DNA of 64,000 nt from Lamellibrachia satsuma (GCA_033239005.1 BSQZ01000097.1:915001-979000); one strand, 5' to 3'; counted from the first letter of the stretch, positions 50,832-61,490 are shown. Made by a program: numbers and translations. The notes: generated from the letters alone by a model not told the origin.

Positions 50832-51185
50832 GGGCTGAGGCAATTTATAGCCAGTATATAGGCGGTGGACATAAGACGACATAAAATGAAAACTTGTAAA
50901 TAGAATGTGATGAAGTTATATATATATATATTGTATAACCTACATGCATGTCTACATTTTATTCGCTGGATGATGGAAATGTGTAATGGGCACACACGAA
51001 GCGGGAACGAGAAACCAACACAAGCTCAAGCAAATGTAATAGGCAATTTATAGCCAGTATATAGGCGGTGGACATAAGACGTCATAAAATGAAAACTGTT
51101 AAATATAATTTGATGATGTGATATTTATTGTATAGCCTACATGCATACCTACATTTTATTCGCTGGAACATGGAAATGTGACCGA
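50832..51185 (+). repeat. Tandem duplication of about 205 bp
   Basis: Two copies of a block with caatttatagccagtatata, ggcggtggacataagacg, ataaaatgaaaact and ctacattttattcgctgga, starting at about 50840 and 51044. Confidence 0.88.
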
Positions 51186-51405
51186 TCAGTTAAGAAATGG
51201 TAGAAGGGTGAAAATGAACTATGTGTATAATGTGTATAACGAGAAATCAACAGAAGACGGTAGTTACAGCTCAAGCCAAATGTAATAGGAAAAGAAGCAC
51301 GGTTACAATGGATATAGAGAATTTAAAACATTAGAATTATGTATTTTAAAACATTAGAAATAAAGAATTAAAACATTTGAAAGTAGAAAAAGTACATTGA
51401 GATAG

Positions 51406-51884
51406 TTATAATGTTAAGTGGGCGGCTGCCTCGAATTGCGGTAATAGACAGCGCCTACATGTATTCAGCGGCAAGGAGAGCAGCGTCCGTCGACGTCTAG
51501 CCAGTAGAGTAGATTCGCTAGGTCTTTCCCGTCTCAACTGGGCCATGACACCCAACCAGACCCGTCGATGGTCAATGAAGGCTGCACCTATATCACAGTC
51601 GTCGTCCAAGGATTCTGGTTGGGTGTCATCGACGGTGTCGTCGATACGACGGTAAGCGAAGGTGTCGTTTAATTCGGCGATAATATGTCGCCACAGGTTA
51701 GCATGCATCATGAAAGCTGCTAGAAGATCAGAGTCATAAAGAGCATCACGATACTCATATGTGGCCCGTCTCACCCGGCGCTCGATCGTGTGGTCCTGTA
51801 GGTCTGCCATTACCAGCGGCCATTGCTGCCAATGAATACTGCAAGGAAACGACAAACCAGAGTGAGATGCATAGTGTAGCCATC

Positions 51885-51948
<64 letters not shown>

Positions 51949-52288
51949 CGTGAGAACAGGCATAGCCAAGCAACGAGAGAGATGGAGAATGTGAAACCAA
52001 TCGACTGGTATTGTTTATCGCTAGGCAAGCCGCCACATATGGATATTGGGCACGACTAATAGTGAAGTTGGGTGAGCAGATGTTATGGGTAGCGTTCAGT
52101 GAGACATGTACACGGGAACGGTAGAACAGTATGTAAAGTGAACATTCATTCAAACAACGTACTCTATGTAGAGCTATGTAAAGAATGATAGATACTCACG
52201 CACGATCCAGTAGGACAAACAAAGCGTCCCCGAGTAGTGTGAGAACCACTAATACGTATGTCATCACTCCTACCAAGGCTGCAGGCAT
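51406..52288 (-). CDS. Predicted two-exon protein with hydrophobic N-terminus
   Basis: Not a recognised family. Exon 1 runs 52288-52200 and ends at a gtgagt donor; exon 2 runs 51838-51406 after a tttccttgcag acceptor. The join is in phase 2 and gives 173 residues. Residues 5-27 are strongly hydrophobic (signal peptide or membrane anchor). The rest is charged, with two similar segments of about 24 residues at 65-88 and 110-133 (pattern D-x2-AAF-x2-H-x3-W) and a Cys-x2-Cys near the end. A TATA box lies about 75 bases upstream. The intron holds a (TA)n microsatellite. It lies opposite in direction to the NADAR gene and to the Polinton genes. Confidence rests on the matching splice phases, the TATA box and the open frames; without the intron the alternative is a 134-residue ORF from 51810. 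Confidence 0.5.
51890..51946 (+). repeat. (TA)n microsatellite in the predicted intron
   Basis: Pure TA dinucleotides. Confidence 0.95.
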
Positions 52289-52362
52289 CGTGATAAAATT
52301 GTAGAGAGTTGCTGTAATATCGACAATGGCGGTTGTGATGACAATACGACGGTCCCAGCACT

Positions 52363-52372
52363 CTTATATACC
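52363..52372 (-). promoter_or_regulatory. TATA box of the two-exon gene
   Basis: - strand ggtatataag, a near-consensus TATA box; transcription would start about 30 bases further on, near 52335, leaving a short 5' UTR before the ATG at 52288. Confidence 0.5.
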
Positions 52373-52578
52373 ATGCTAGAAATAGACGACAACTGACGTA
52401 AGCCTCGGAGAACAATACCACAGTAACCAGAAAACTGATAAACATGTCAGAGCAGTGTCAGATATCCGACGCAGTACATCCATCACGGAGGGAAAAAGTG
52501 GGGTTTATGCACTGAGAGAGATACATAACGTCGTGTATTTAATACGATGCATGTATAAGGTAACATCATAAAGTCAGA

Positions 52579-52962
52579 ATGGATCGTCCTATACACTTCA
52601 AAGATGGTTCAAGTTACTTGTCCAATTTCTACGTGTGCAGGATACATGTGTGGAATAAAGAATTTAACACTGTTGAAAGCGCGTATCAGTGGCGAAAATG
52701 TATACAACATAACGATTTGAAGACAACAGAAAAGATGCTACCCACACGCACTGATCTACAGGCGAAATACCTCAGCAAGAGCATTCGAGAGAAGGTGCAT
52801 TTACGCGCATAACGGAACAAACAGAGATATTTTGTAATGTATGCGTTAGTCGCTGTTAATTTTCGTGACGCAACCCTACGTAAACGACTGTTACACACAC
52901 GGGAAGCTGAATTGAAGGAATGGGTAAATAGTCGGGAAGGGTATTGGAGTGCGTTGACCTAG
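52579..52962 (+). pseudogene. NADAR-domain protein (one nonsense codon)
   Basis: 128 codons when read through one TAA at 52810-52812. Family features seen: an LSNFY box near residue 17, an F-x2-VESAYQWRK box near 35-45, a D-x-KT helix, an AKYLSKSIR segment, and after the stop a YALVAVNFRD helix, an LLHTREAELKEW box and a final GYW. Known NADAR proteins cleave N-glycosidic bonds of ADP-ribose-linked or related nucleotides, including ADP-ribose on guanine in DNA for some bacterial members. The conserved aromatic and acidic positions look kept on both sides of the stop. It stands between the two-exon gene and the RPA-like gene, 300 bp from the latter. Whether it belongs to the Polinton is unknown. 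The stop may be a fixed mutation, an allele or an error. Confidence 0.8.
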
Positions 52963-53173
52963 AGTGGTCAAGCAGGCCAGAACATGTTTGGACAGATACT
53001 TATGCAAGTACGGGAGTTCATTCGAATGCGCCATAATCCCCCCACAGCGAACCGGTGGCCAGACGACGATCGTATGATCGAATGAAGTACAATGCATTGC
53101 GCCAGAGACACCCGGCCGGCGAACAATAACGGCATCACGCGCGCGCTCAACGCGCCATAGGCAGTATGAGGCC

Positions 53174-53181
53174 TTTATAAG
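53174..53181 (+). promoter_or_regulatory. TATA box of the RPA-like gene
   Basis: tttataag 80 bases before the start codon at 53261, at a distance that leaves about a 50-base 5' UTR. Confidence 0.45.
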
Positions 53182-53260
53182 CTGAGCGCACAGTTAACGA
53201 CTAACACAACCGCTCTCCGATCGCCCAGTAGAAGTCAAGTCGTCAGCATCAGCATCAGCA

Positions 53261-53737
53261 ATGGCCGCACAACAGTTCGGTAACAGCGAGATTACGAATC
53301 TGACACGTCTGCAACATGAAGTAAGTAACGGGAACTATAAATTTACACGTCCGTTACCGATAGTACAATGTGCCGTACAAGATAAATACACCATGTACGC
53401 ATCGTGTCAGCAGTGTACCAAACGTGTGATTCAGGAAAGTAATGGCTACGTGTGTCCTATTCATCGATGGCGACGGGTTCCCGTGTATAGGTTCGCCCTG
53501 CATATCCTCCTGGCTGTCTGGATCGGGTCAGAATGTTGGTCAACTCTGTTCGATGAAAAAGCAGTACATGTGTTATGGTTCAGCGCCAACGCCTACATGG
53601 CCATGGCGTCAGACGCCGAGCGGTATGCGGCACTGGACATGTTGCGGGGGGCCCGTGTCCTGGTCAGCAATAGGAAACGCGTAACGAGAGAGTATGTCAA
53701 TTACAGCGTGTCAGAACTGGAAGTAGTAGCCGTGTAA
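53261..53737 (+). CDS. RPA-like zinc-ribbon single-strand DNA-binding protein
   Basis: 158 residues, intact frame, starting after agcatcagcaatgg. It resembles the C-terminal DNA-binding domain of the large subunit of replication protein A: an N-terminal strand, a zinc ribbon with C-x2-C (CQQC, about residues 49-52) and a second CPIH pair (about 65-68), then an OB-fold-like part with a P-x-YRF strand, an ECWSTLFDEKA strand-helix (where RPA has a W-x-x-x-F-x-E pattern) and a C-terminal strand with VNYSVSELEVV. The family binds single-stranded DNA in replication and repair. A TATA box precedes it. It sits just left of an element with its own DNA polymerase, so a replication role for that element is a reasonable inference. 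It is one of the few undamaged frames here. Confidence 0.68.
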   Translation: MAAQQFGNSEITNLTRLQHEVSNGNYKFTRPLPIVQCAVQDKYTMYASCQQCTKRVIQESNGYVCPIHRWRRVPVYRFALHILLAVWIGSECWSTLFDEKAVHVLWFSANAYMAMASDAERYAALDMLRGARVLVSNRKRVTREYVNYSVSELEVVAV

Positions 53738-53918
53738 TTTTGCTGACAGGATGACGTTGCTACAAGCAGTGGTGATGTCACGACTGGTGATATGGTTAGA
53801 AAGAGTCTAACCGAAAGATACGCAAATATGCATGGCGATACGGGCGATTATGCCGAACGATGCGCAAATATGTATGGTAATACTGACTAGCAAAGTAACT
53901 AGTATTTCTGTTCAATAG
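53738..53918 (+). repeat. Short imperfect tandem repeat upstream of 53919
   Basis: Two copies of a cgatacgcaaatatgcatgg / cgatgcgcaaatatgtatgg block at about 53816 and 53858, each followed by a gatac or aatac. Confidence 0.6.
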
Positions 53919-54552
53919 ATGAGCGACGGCCTGCGTCAGCTCCGTAGGTCGTACGAGGCAACGGCGGAGACATGCATCGGAGGATGGCGACACCAGAAAG
54001 GTGGTGGTGGTGAAGAAATGCAGAGCCAGTACATCATCACCACCACCATCTCAGTTGTCACCACCATCACCGACACACTCATCATCATCATCATCATCCC
54101 CAGGCTACGAGTCGCCTCCAGCAGCGGTGCAACTACCATGGGAGAGGTATGATGATGATGACGATGACGATCAGTTCGAATTCAGCCCCGCGTCACCTCC
54201 ACTGACACAGTCGACGGCCGAGCGTGAGGAGAGAGCGCCACCGACGATATACGTACTACCCGATGCAAGCATCGTACTGTCTGCGGACGACGCTGTCCGC
54301 ATTCCGGACCGTCCAGCCATCCCGCCACCATCGACAAGCCTGAAGGACAGTTCGGAGACAGAATCAGAGGTGTGTAAAAGTATAATAGAAGAGGCTGTGT
54401 CGAAACAGATTGCATACAACTGGCGGCTATCAGGCAGAACATTGGATGAGGCGACGACCAACACCTGCCAAGAAATTACGGCGACCATAATGTCGCCGGA
54501 ATGGCAGGAGCAGATGAAAGACAACGTGCGCGTCAGCAGCTGCCGACAGTAG
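53919..54552 (+). pseudogene. Acidic, proline/serine-rich protein, frame broken once
   Basis: Not a recognised family. An ATG at 53919 opens a frame with a basic start (QLRRSYE); near 54000, in a (ggt)n run, the plausible frame moves by one base. The second frame gives a Ser/Pro-rich stretch, a D-rich run followed by FEF, a PPTIYVLPDASIVL box and a helical C-terminal part (SIIEEAVSKQIAYNW ... EITATIMSPEW) ending at 54552. The second frame has no ATG before the conserved-looking part, so either the repeat run slipped or a small intron is present. It lies between the RPA-like gene and the duplicated exon-like unit. Confidence 0.4.
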
Positions 54553-54675
54553 TTGAACATTAGTGTTATGTAGTTGAACATTAGTAGTGATATATAGTAA
54601 CATAACCACTGTAGATGAACAGTAGACGTAGTATTATAACCACTGTAGAACGATAGTATTATAACCACTGTAATT
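54553..54675 (+). repeat. Short repeats
   Basis: Three copies of an agtattataaccactgta-like block and a duplicated gttgaacattagt. No gene. Confidence 0.7.
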
Positions 54676-54945
54676 GAACATTAGTACTATTTCTTTTATG
54701 TAGGATGAAGCGCCCGTGCTACCGGCAGGAGTGCGTAGGCATGCATGTCGGGAATTAGTGGAAATCTTGATTTTCTACATGATATCGACACACGACAATT
54801 AACAAACATGAACATTAGTACTATTTGTTTTCCGTAGGAGGAACAGTATAATAAAGCGCCCGTGCTACCGGCGGAAGGTCGTAGGCGCGCATAATGAGGT
54901 TAGTGAAGATACTAATATATTATATGATAGAGACACACGACTATG
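54676..54945 (+). repeat. Tandem-duplicated exon-like unit of about 134 bp
   Basis: Two copies, from 54676 and 54810. Each has a pyrimidine-rich tract ending in tag (54703; 54837) followed by a frame. In copy 1, 54704-54802 encodes 32 residues (APVLPA box, then an RELVEILIFYMIS-THD helix) and a stop. In copy 2 the APVLPA box is kept, but stops fall after it and the helix (LVKILIYYMIETHD) is in a shifted frame. The two copies differ at many bases while keeping the peptide pattern, which suggests past selection as an alternative 3' exon, perhaps of the gene at 53919. Confidence 0.5.
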
Positions 54946-55088
54946 TCTACTAACGATGATCATCGTTGCAATGGAAATTCATATGGCTGTAAATCGTCAG
55001 TACTTATATAACCACGGTAGTGTATTGTAACCTCTACAACTTTACGTTATTTAGTCTCTTTCGTGTTGTATGGCACACACACACACAT

Positions 55089-55096
<8 letters not shown>

Positions 55097-55169
<73 letters not shown>

Positions 55170-55192
55170 TATATGTATATATATACAGAACG
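55097..55192 (+). repeat. (TA)n microsatellite
   Basis: Pure TA with a few interruptions; preceded by a short (AC)n run. Confidence 0.95.
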
Positions 55193-55376
55193 ACTTATAT
55201 AATACATCATAATCATCAACATCATTTTTGTAACCTCTGTCGTGGTGTAACAGCCCACACCATAATACTAGCCACTGGCGTGTCGATAACCGATCGTTAG
55301 CTAGTGGTCACTGTCGGTGACGTAAAAATCCCACAAACCATCATATCGTCATCGTATTGATATAAGTCTATCCGTG

Positions 55377-55378
<2 letters not shown>

Positions 55379-55432
<54 letters not shown>
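55379..55432 (+). repeat. (TA)n microsatellite
   Basis: Pure TA dinucleotides. Confidence 0.95.
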
Positions 55433-55433
<1 letters not shown>

Positions 55434-55489
55434 CACTCGACACTTATGCAGAGCTACGACGTCACGTAGAGGGTCATTCGACACCGTCA

Positions 55490-58400
55490 ATGAATCAGCA
55501 CTCGTATTCAGTGGCACCACCAGCAGCGGTGCCACCTAGCGACCATGCAAAGAGAACGAAATACGCATGTAAATGCGATGCAACGTTCGAGAGATGGGAC
55601 CATCTAAAACATCACGTAAGGTCGGTATGTCGTCTTAGTAGTAGTAGAAAAAAAGACCACAGTCTACACGTTTCCGAAATGTGGAACGACTTTCGTTAGT
55701 CGTCGCAACCTGACCTGACACGCACCAACCACGTGTACCGACGTCAACGAGCCACCATCACCGAAGGGATCAAACATGGAAGGCACCACACCCCACCACC
55801 CACTAGTTACCGACGAAGATCCACCCGCTCGACTTCGTCGAAAACCTGTCGACGGAACTGCTAGATGTTGTTCGAGCGCACTGGACGACCATAAGGACAC
55901 GTGTATCGATATAACCCCTCAAGTGCAGGTACGCTTACAGATTATCTTCGCTAGACACGACCGTTCTAGAGACTCTTTGAAGATAATGTTCCAGGAACAG
56001 ACCAACGCTTTCAAGATTAACCTCAGTTACGGATTCGTTCTGAAGAATAAGAATACGGGTCGATACAAGTACTATCATTCCTCGTGCAATTGCTGTGGAC
56101 GCTACCTGGACGAGCCCAGTCTCATCACCAACAACAAGGACTTTGATGACTTTCTCGAACGCATCCGAGAAACCGACGTCTTATAGTGGACCATTAATCC
56201 GGATTAAGACCGGATTCTGCGTGGGTGTGCGAACTCGTGACCAATGTCACCTTCTTCGTCAACCGCATCTTTGATCATCCCAAAGGATGAGTACGTGCGA
56301 CCCCTCTTCCAGTCTACACCAAGAAGAACAAAGCCGTCATCGCCTTGGAAATGGAACTCAACCATTCCAAGAGGTACAATGACAACCTGTGTCTCTTCCG
56401 GTTTCTGTTCCTGCATCGAGGACGCGATCAATATCGATTGGAACCGGCGGTTAAGACGCTGTACGAGGCTTACGACCAAGACGATGTACCCATGGAAGAA
56501 TATGACGGGGTCACGCTGGATGACCTCTATCGAGTAAAGACGATGTTCCAAACGAACGTGTGCGTGTACAAGCTCGTCAAACCGGATGGAGAGGATGGAA
56601 AGACAACTACCGAACTCGTCCGTCGATCGTTATATAAGTACCCTGAAACACTACACCTCAACCTTCACTATACACATTTTTCCTTCATCCAGGATGTACC
56701 CATGTACTGTCACTCGTATATATTTCGGAAGAGCGGTGACTCATTGTGGAAAACCGCATCGAAGGTACGCCAACACGAGAGCACGTGTACGTGGGTGTGC
56801 GTCGAGTCTATCCTGGTGGCGTGTTTCGACTCCACCGGTGTTCGAATGGCTGGATGACGAGAACATCCGAGTGTCCGAATAGTTGCGGTACTATCCGTAC
56901 CGAGCCACCTTTGATTTTAAGTGTTGGTTCGACACCAAACAACTTCCGTCGGACAGTGACCAGGTTCACTGGGTTGCACGTCACGTCCCGCTGAGCGTTA
57001 GCGTGGCATCCAACGTACCCGGGAACGAGCAAGTGAAATGTCTCGTCACGGACGAAGACACCGACAAGTTGGTGAGCGCCATGATGGATATCCTGCGATC
57101 GATGAGTGACGCCGCGTACGACAACATCCAAGACTCATACGAGGATGTGTTGGAACAACTCGCAGAAGCAATGACGACCTGGACCGAACGGGAGGAGGCT
57201 GCACGGTCAGTCAACGACAAGGAATCTCGACCAGCAACCAATCCATACAAAAAGCTGATGGGACAACTGTATGCATCAGTTACCTGTCATTGGGTTCAAT
57301 TCGGGTAAGTATGATCTCAATGCCATCAAACAGTTCCTCATTCCCTACTTCCTGTCCACGTCAAAGACAGAGGAACAAGAAGAGGACGAAGAGAGGGAGC
57401 AAGAGAACAAAGAGAAAGAAGAAGAGAACGATGGTATCGGGTAATTTTTTTCATCAAACGCAACAACACTTTTTTGTGTCTTTCGACGGATCAGCTGAAA
57501 TTCCTAGACATGACCAACTACATAGCCCCTGGGTTCAGCTACGACAAGTATCTGAAAGCGGACGGATGCGAGGTGACCCACACGAGTACATGGACTGTCT
57601 GGAGAGGCTCGACGATACCGCTCTTCCACCAAAAGAGGCATTCAAGAACGAAGGTATTTCCGACGAGGATTACGACAGTTGTCAAGAGGCCTGTTGCGAC
57701 AATGGCATGACGACGTTGCGATACTTTCTCGTCTGGTACAACAACAGGGACGGGGTTCCCTTTCTTCAGGCCATTGATAGACAGTTTGCCTTATATCAAC
57801 AACGTGGAATAGACATGTTCAAGCAAGGCATCAGCGTACCTGGTCTGACCCTGCTGTACCTGTTCAACGACCTTCCAGAGAAGACCTACTTTACCATCTT
57901 CTACGAGAAGAATAAAGATCTTTATAACCTCGTCAAAGACAACAATATTGGCGGTCCTTCGATAATTTTTCACCGCTATCACGAGAAATGGGTTAACACG
58001 CTACGTCAGAACGAGTACGGAGAGGCTGCTCGTCCATGTCGGTCGATCGTCGGATACGATGCGAACGCGCTGTACTTGTGGTCGCTCATGCAACACATGC
58101 CTATGGGATGGTATACGCGACGACGGGCAGATAACGACTTCCGCCCCGAATCGGCTCAGCTCTAAGGAAAGTTGGCTGCAGAATGGTTGACGTGGGAATC
58201 CGAACGCACGGGACATCCCATACGACATCAGATCAACGGGTGAGAGAAGAGAATAGGCAAACGTCTGGTGGACGGATGGTGCAGCGAGACGAACACGGCT
58301 TATCAGTTCCAAGGTTGTTTTTTCCATGGCTGCATGTGCACCCGGGAAGAGGTGAACGCTGTCAAAGGGAAACCCATGGCGCAACTACTCGCCGAGACAC

Positions 58401-59785
58401 GAAAGAACATCGCCTACCTACGTCACTTTGTCAAGGTTGTCGAGCTGTGGGAATGAGAGTGGAAATAGATGAGACGAGATCCGGCCGTAAAAAAGTGTCT
58501 GGATGCTGCATTTCCCCGACGTCGACACGCGCGGTAGACGATGACGTCGCAACAGATCCTGAGCAGCGTGCGTGCAGGAATCGTGTTCGGCATGATCGAG
58601 TGCGAAATTTGCGTACCGGAAGTATTGCGTGAGCACTTTGACGAGATGCAACCCGTGTTCAAGAACATCCGTCTGATACGCGAGGATCTCGGATCGTTCA
58701 TGCGTCGATACGCCGAAGAGCACAACATCATGTCGCCTCCGAGGCGCGTGCTCGTGGGCAGTTATCGTGGCGACAAGATATTGCTCGCAACGCCCCTGTT
58801 GCGATGGAATCTGGACCACGGTATCGAGGTGATGCAGGTCTACCAGGTCATCGAGTACGATCCTATTCCGTGTTTCCGGTGGTTCGGCGATGCGGTGTCC
58901 ACGGCCCGGCGCGAGGGATACGTCCACTCACACAAGACCATCATCGCGGATACCATGAAGTTGCTGGGGAACTCGGGTTACGGAAAGACCATCACCAACG
59001 TGGACCGACATCGTGACGTCAACTACTGCACGAAGAAGGCGGCATCGCTCATGGTCAACGACAGACGGTTCCGACAACTCGACATCGTCGTCGACGATGC
59101 GTACGAGATAGAGATGAGTAAGAGAACCGTCACGTACACCCTACCCGTACACGTGGGATTATTCGTTCTATAGTACGCCAAGATGCGAATATTGCAGTTC
59201 TATTACGACTTCATCAACATATACGTGGAGCGCCCTCTGTTCCAGTACTGCGAGATGGATTCATACAGTGCCTATTTGGCCTTGGCCGGTGAGTCCGTCG
59301 ATGCCCTCGTGACCCCAGAACTACGAGATCATTATTTCCGACATTGTTCCGAATGGCTCCTGTCCGAATGTTGCGACGAACATCGGAACGAGTACGTGCG
59401 CTGTCGACTCGCCGATCGACCATGGGTCGGGGACGAGGTGTGCTGTAAGGCGCGCTAAGCGTTCGACAAGAGGACACCGGGTCTGTTCAAGGTCGAGTGG
59501 TCCGGTGACGGGTTCGTGGGGTTGTGTAGTAAGACGTACTATTGTTTCGGAGCCACCGACAAGTACAGCACCAAAGGACTGAGTAAACGTCACAACACCA
59601 TCGACAAGGGTGCGTTCCTGAAGGTGCTTACCAACCGTCGGAGCGGAAGTGGAACGAACCGCGGATTCCGGGTGCATCACTCGACCGTGTTGACGTACGT
59701 GCAGGAACGGGCGGCCCTCACCTACTTCTACGCCAAACGCGTGGTGTACGAGGACGGGGTGACCACGGGTCCGGTGGACGTGTAG
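55490..59785 (+). pseudogene. Polinton protein-primed DNA polymerase B, multiply broken
   Basis: Copies the element DNA in the living relatives. Layout: C2H2-like finger 1 (55560-55640), shift in an A-run near 55650, finger 2 with a TGA, then 55776-56186 with the FKINLSYGF and FDDFLERIRE boxes, and further blocks 56222-56860 (TGA at 56288) and 56800-56880. The exonuclease region is 56883-57430: Exo I reads FDFKC, with Lys at 56919-56921 where the family has Glu; Exo II (NSGKYDL) is kept. The polymerase region is 57470-59785: motif A (YDANALYL) near 58052, motif B (KLLGNSGYGK) near 58960, motif C DSYS at 59258-59269, with Tyr at 59264-59266 replacing the second catalytic Asp. Frame 57620-59785 has seven stops (58163, 58241, 58454, 58466, 58535, 59171, 59456), and at least five shifts lie upstream. 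Inactive. Confidence 0.93.
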
Positions 59786-59793
59786 ATAAGGAA

Positions 59794-60448
59794 ATGCACT
59801 CTGGTGGTCTTTCATCAGCGGTCATGGATGCACGATGGAAACATCCCTTCACGTGTATCGTCGCCGGACCGCCGGGATGCAGCAAGAGTACTTTCGTAAC
59901 GCGTATGTTGCGTCACGCTGCTGCGATGATCGATCCACCTCCCGAAAAGATCACGTGGTGTTACGGAGAATGGCAAGATGCTTACGCAACGATGGACTTG
60001 GTCGACGTGCGGTTCGAGGAAGGGTTACCGACGACGACCATGTCCGAATCGACAACGAGAAACCTCATCGTCATAGACGATCTCATGGCAGAAACGGACG
60101 AACGGGTCACGACCTTGTTCACAAAAAAGTCATCACAGGAACACGTCCGTGCTGTATCTCGTACAGAACCTGTTCCCTAAAGACAAGGAGAGTCGTACCA
60201 TCAGTCTTAACTCTCAGTACATGATGGTGTTCAAGAATCCACGCGATGCAACGCAGATGTCACACTTGGCTCGTCAGATATATCCGGGACGCGTGAAATT
60301 CGCGCAAAATGCTTTTAAAGACGCCACGTCGGTACCGTACGGTTATCTATTGGTCGATCTCAAACAGGACACACCCGATGACATGCGTCTGCGCACGTGC
60401 ATCTTTCCCGACGACGGTGTTCAGTACGTTCACTTGCCGAAGGTATAA
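59794..60448 (+). pseudogene. Polinton genome-packaging ATPase (FtsK/HerA-like), one frameshift
   Basis: Drives DNA into capsids in related viruses. From the ATG at 59794 the frame has Walker A GPPGCSKST (about residues 29-37) and Walker B LIVIDDL (about 90-96). Near 60125-60140, just after a TLFTKK segment, it shifts by one base, and the frame 60149-60448 carries the remaining conserved part (LVQNLFPKDKESR box, NSQYM box, PRDATQMSHLARQIYP segment, FPDDGVQYV end). The total length of about 217 codons suits the compact Polinton ATPases. Nine bases separate it from the polymerase stop. Both nucleotide-binding motifs are intact; only the shift disables it. Confidence 0.9.
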
Positions 60449-60485
60449 AAAGATCGAGTGCGTGGATCGTCTCTTCATTCGCACC

Positions 60486-60842
60486 ATGTCTGACCTGATG
60501 AAGAGACACGTTTTGTGCATACAGGCTCTGAACAGATACAAGAGCACCAAACTGAGAAGAGACATCATCGCTAACGCCGATGCCGATCTGCTGTGTGCAC
60601 TGGCCGAGTGTGCCTACAACATACTAAAAAAGAACATTCCATTATCCGATTTACAGAGGCGACGTTTGAGTAAATACAGGACGAAATTACGCGAGTTGGC
60701 TCAGAGACGAAAGCCAGCTGCCAGGAGACGACGCATCTTGTTGCAACCGCAGGTCGGCGAGGGACAGAGCGGAGGTTTCCTATCGGCCTTCCTAGCACCG
60801 TTGGCAAGTTCGGTCTTTCTACCCTTGCTTCGCAAGAGTTAA
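60486..60842 (+). CDS. Small basic virion-core-like protein of the Polinton
   Basis: 118 residues, intact, starting at the ATG after cgcacc. Order: a helical N-terminal part (KRHVLCIQALNRYK ... ECAYNILKKNIPL), an Arg/Lys-rich middle (RRRLSKYRTKLRELAQRRKP and RRRRIL), then a GEGQSGGFL link and a hydrophobic C-terminal helix. Small basic proteins of this make-up sit beside the ATPase in many metazoan Polintons and adintoviruses and have been compared with adenoviral core or membrane-lytic proteins; a DNA-condensing role is inferred, not shown. It follows the ATPase by 37 bases. Confidence 0.7.
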   Translation: MSDLMKRHVLCIQALNRYKSTKLRRDIIANADADLLCALAECAYNILKKNIPLSDLQRRRLSKYRTKLRELAQRRKPAARRRRILLQPQVGEGQSGGFLSAFLAPLASSVFLPLLRKS

Positions 60843-60855
60843 AGACTCGCGACTG

Positions 60856-61490
60856 TTGGACACACTTCGTTCACCACCACCACCCTCACCACCCCCAACG
60901 GACACCTTAGGTAAGAAGGTGCAAGCCCTCGATGACGAGATGAAGACCATCCTCGATAGAAACGACCTCGACGACGGGACCAAGGTAACACTGTATAATC
61001 AGGTGTTGCAGCGGTACAACGTCTTGTCCGATAAACACGTCAAGGAACCGGTCCGCGTGGTCGCGATTAACGAGTCGATATCATCAACAGCGTCGGGGCC
61101 TGGGACGGGGGCGGGGTGACGGTGGGAGCAGTAGGAGCTTCTAGTAGTGGAATAGAGGCCGACGTAGTGGACACCGTTCCCAAGACCATGCAGGCCAAAG
61201 CCAGACGTTTGATGGAGCATCTCAAAAGATATGTCGCCTGGACCGCTCGTGGTGAACTTATACACGAGGGTTTGCCGGTTGCAGGAAGTAAAGTGGTGGA
61301 TCTCGTTATTGATATGTTGCGTAAGAGAAAGACCGATCCAACAGGTTGGCAGCCATTCGCACGATAACTCCGTGCCATCAACCTACCCATGGTAACGTTG
61401 CCAGGAGAGCCTACATACGACAGGCGACGACGACCACTCCCTCTCGTCGATCAGCTACTACTCCACAGGACGCGTACCGTTCGGTCGTCG
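60856..61490 (+). pseudogene. Conserved Polinton protein of unknown function, broken
   Basis: A family that recurs in metazoan Polintons next to the integrase; function unknown. The first part, from about 60856 (no ATG in this frame at the expected place), has a proline-rich start and a helical segment with YNQVLQRYNVLSDKH and PVRVVAI boxes. At a G-run near 61105-61118 the frame shifts, and 61116-61367 continues with a DVVDTVPKTMQAKARRLM box and a VVDLVIDMLRKRK box, closing at a TAA at 61365-61367. The same frame stays open to about 61540, with a basic RRRR segment, so this stop may be another lesion. Confidence 0.65.

Noticed and set aside
52968..53150. Short - strand frames upstream of the RPA-like gene
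   Set aside because: No promoter or protein features; they overlap the likely 5' region of the RPA-like gene.
58183..58632. 149-codon frame inside the polymerase
   Set aside because: Shadow of the polymerase frame; no independent features.
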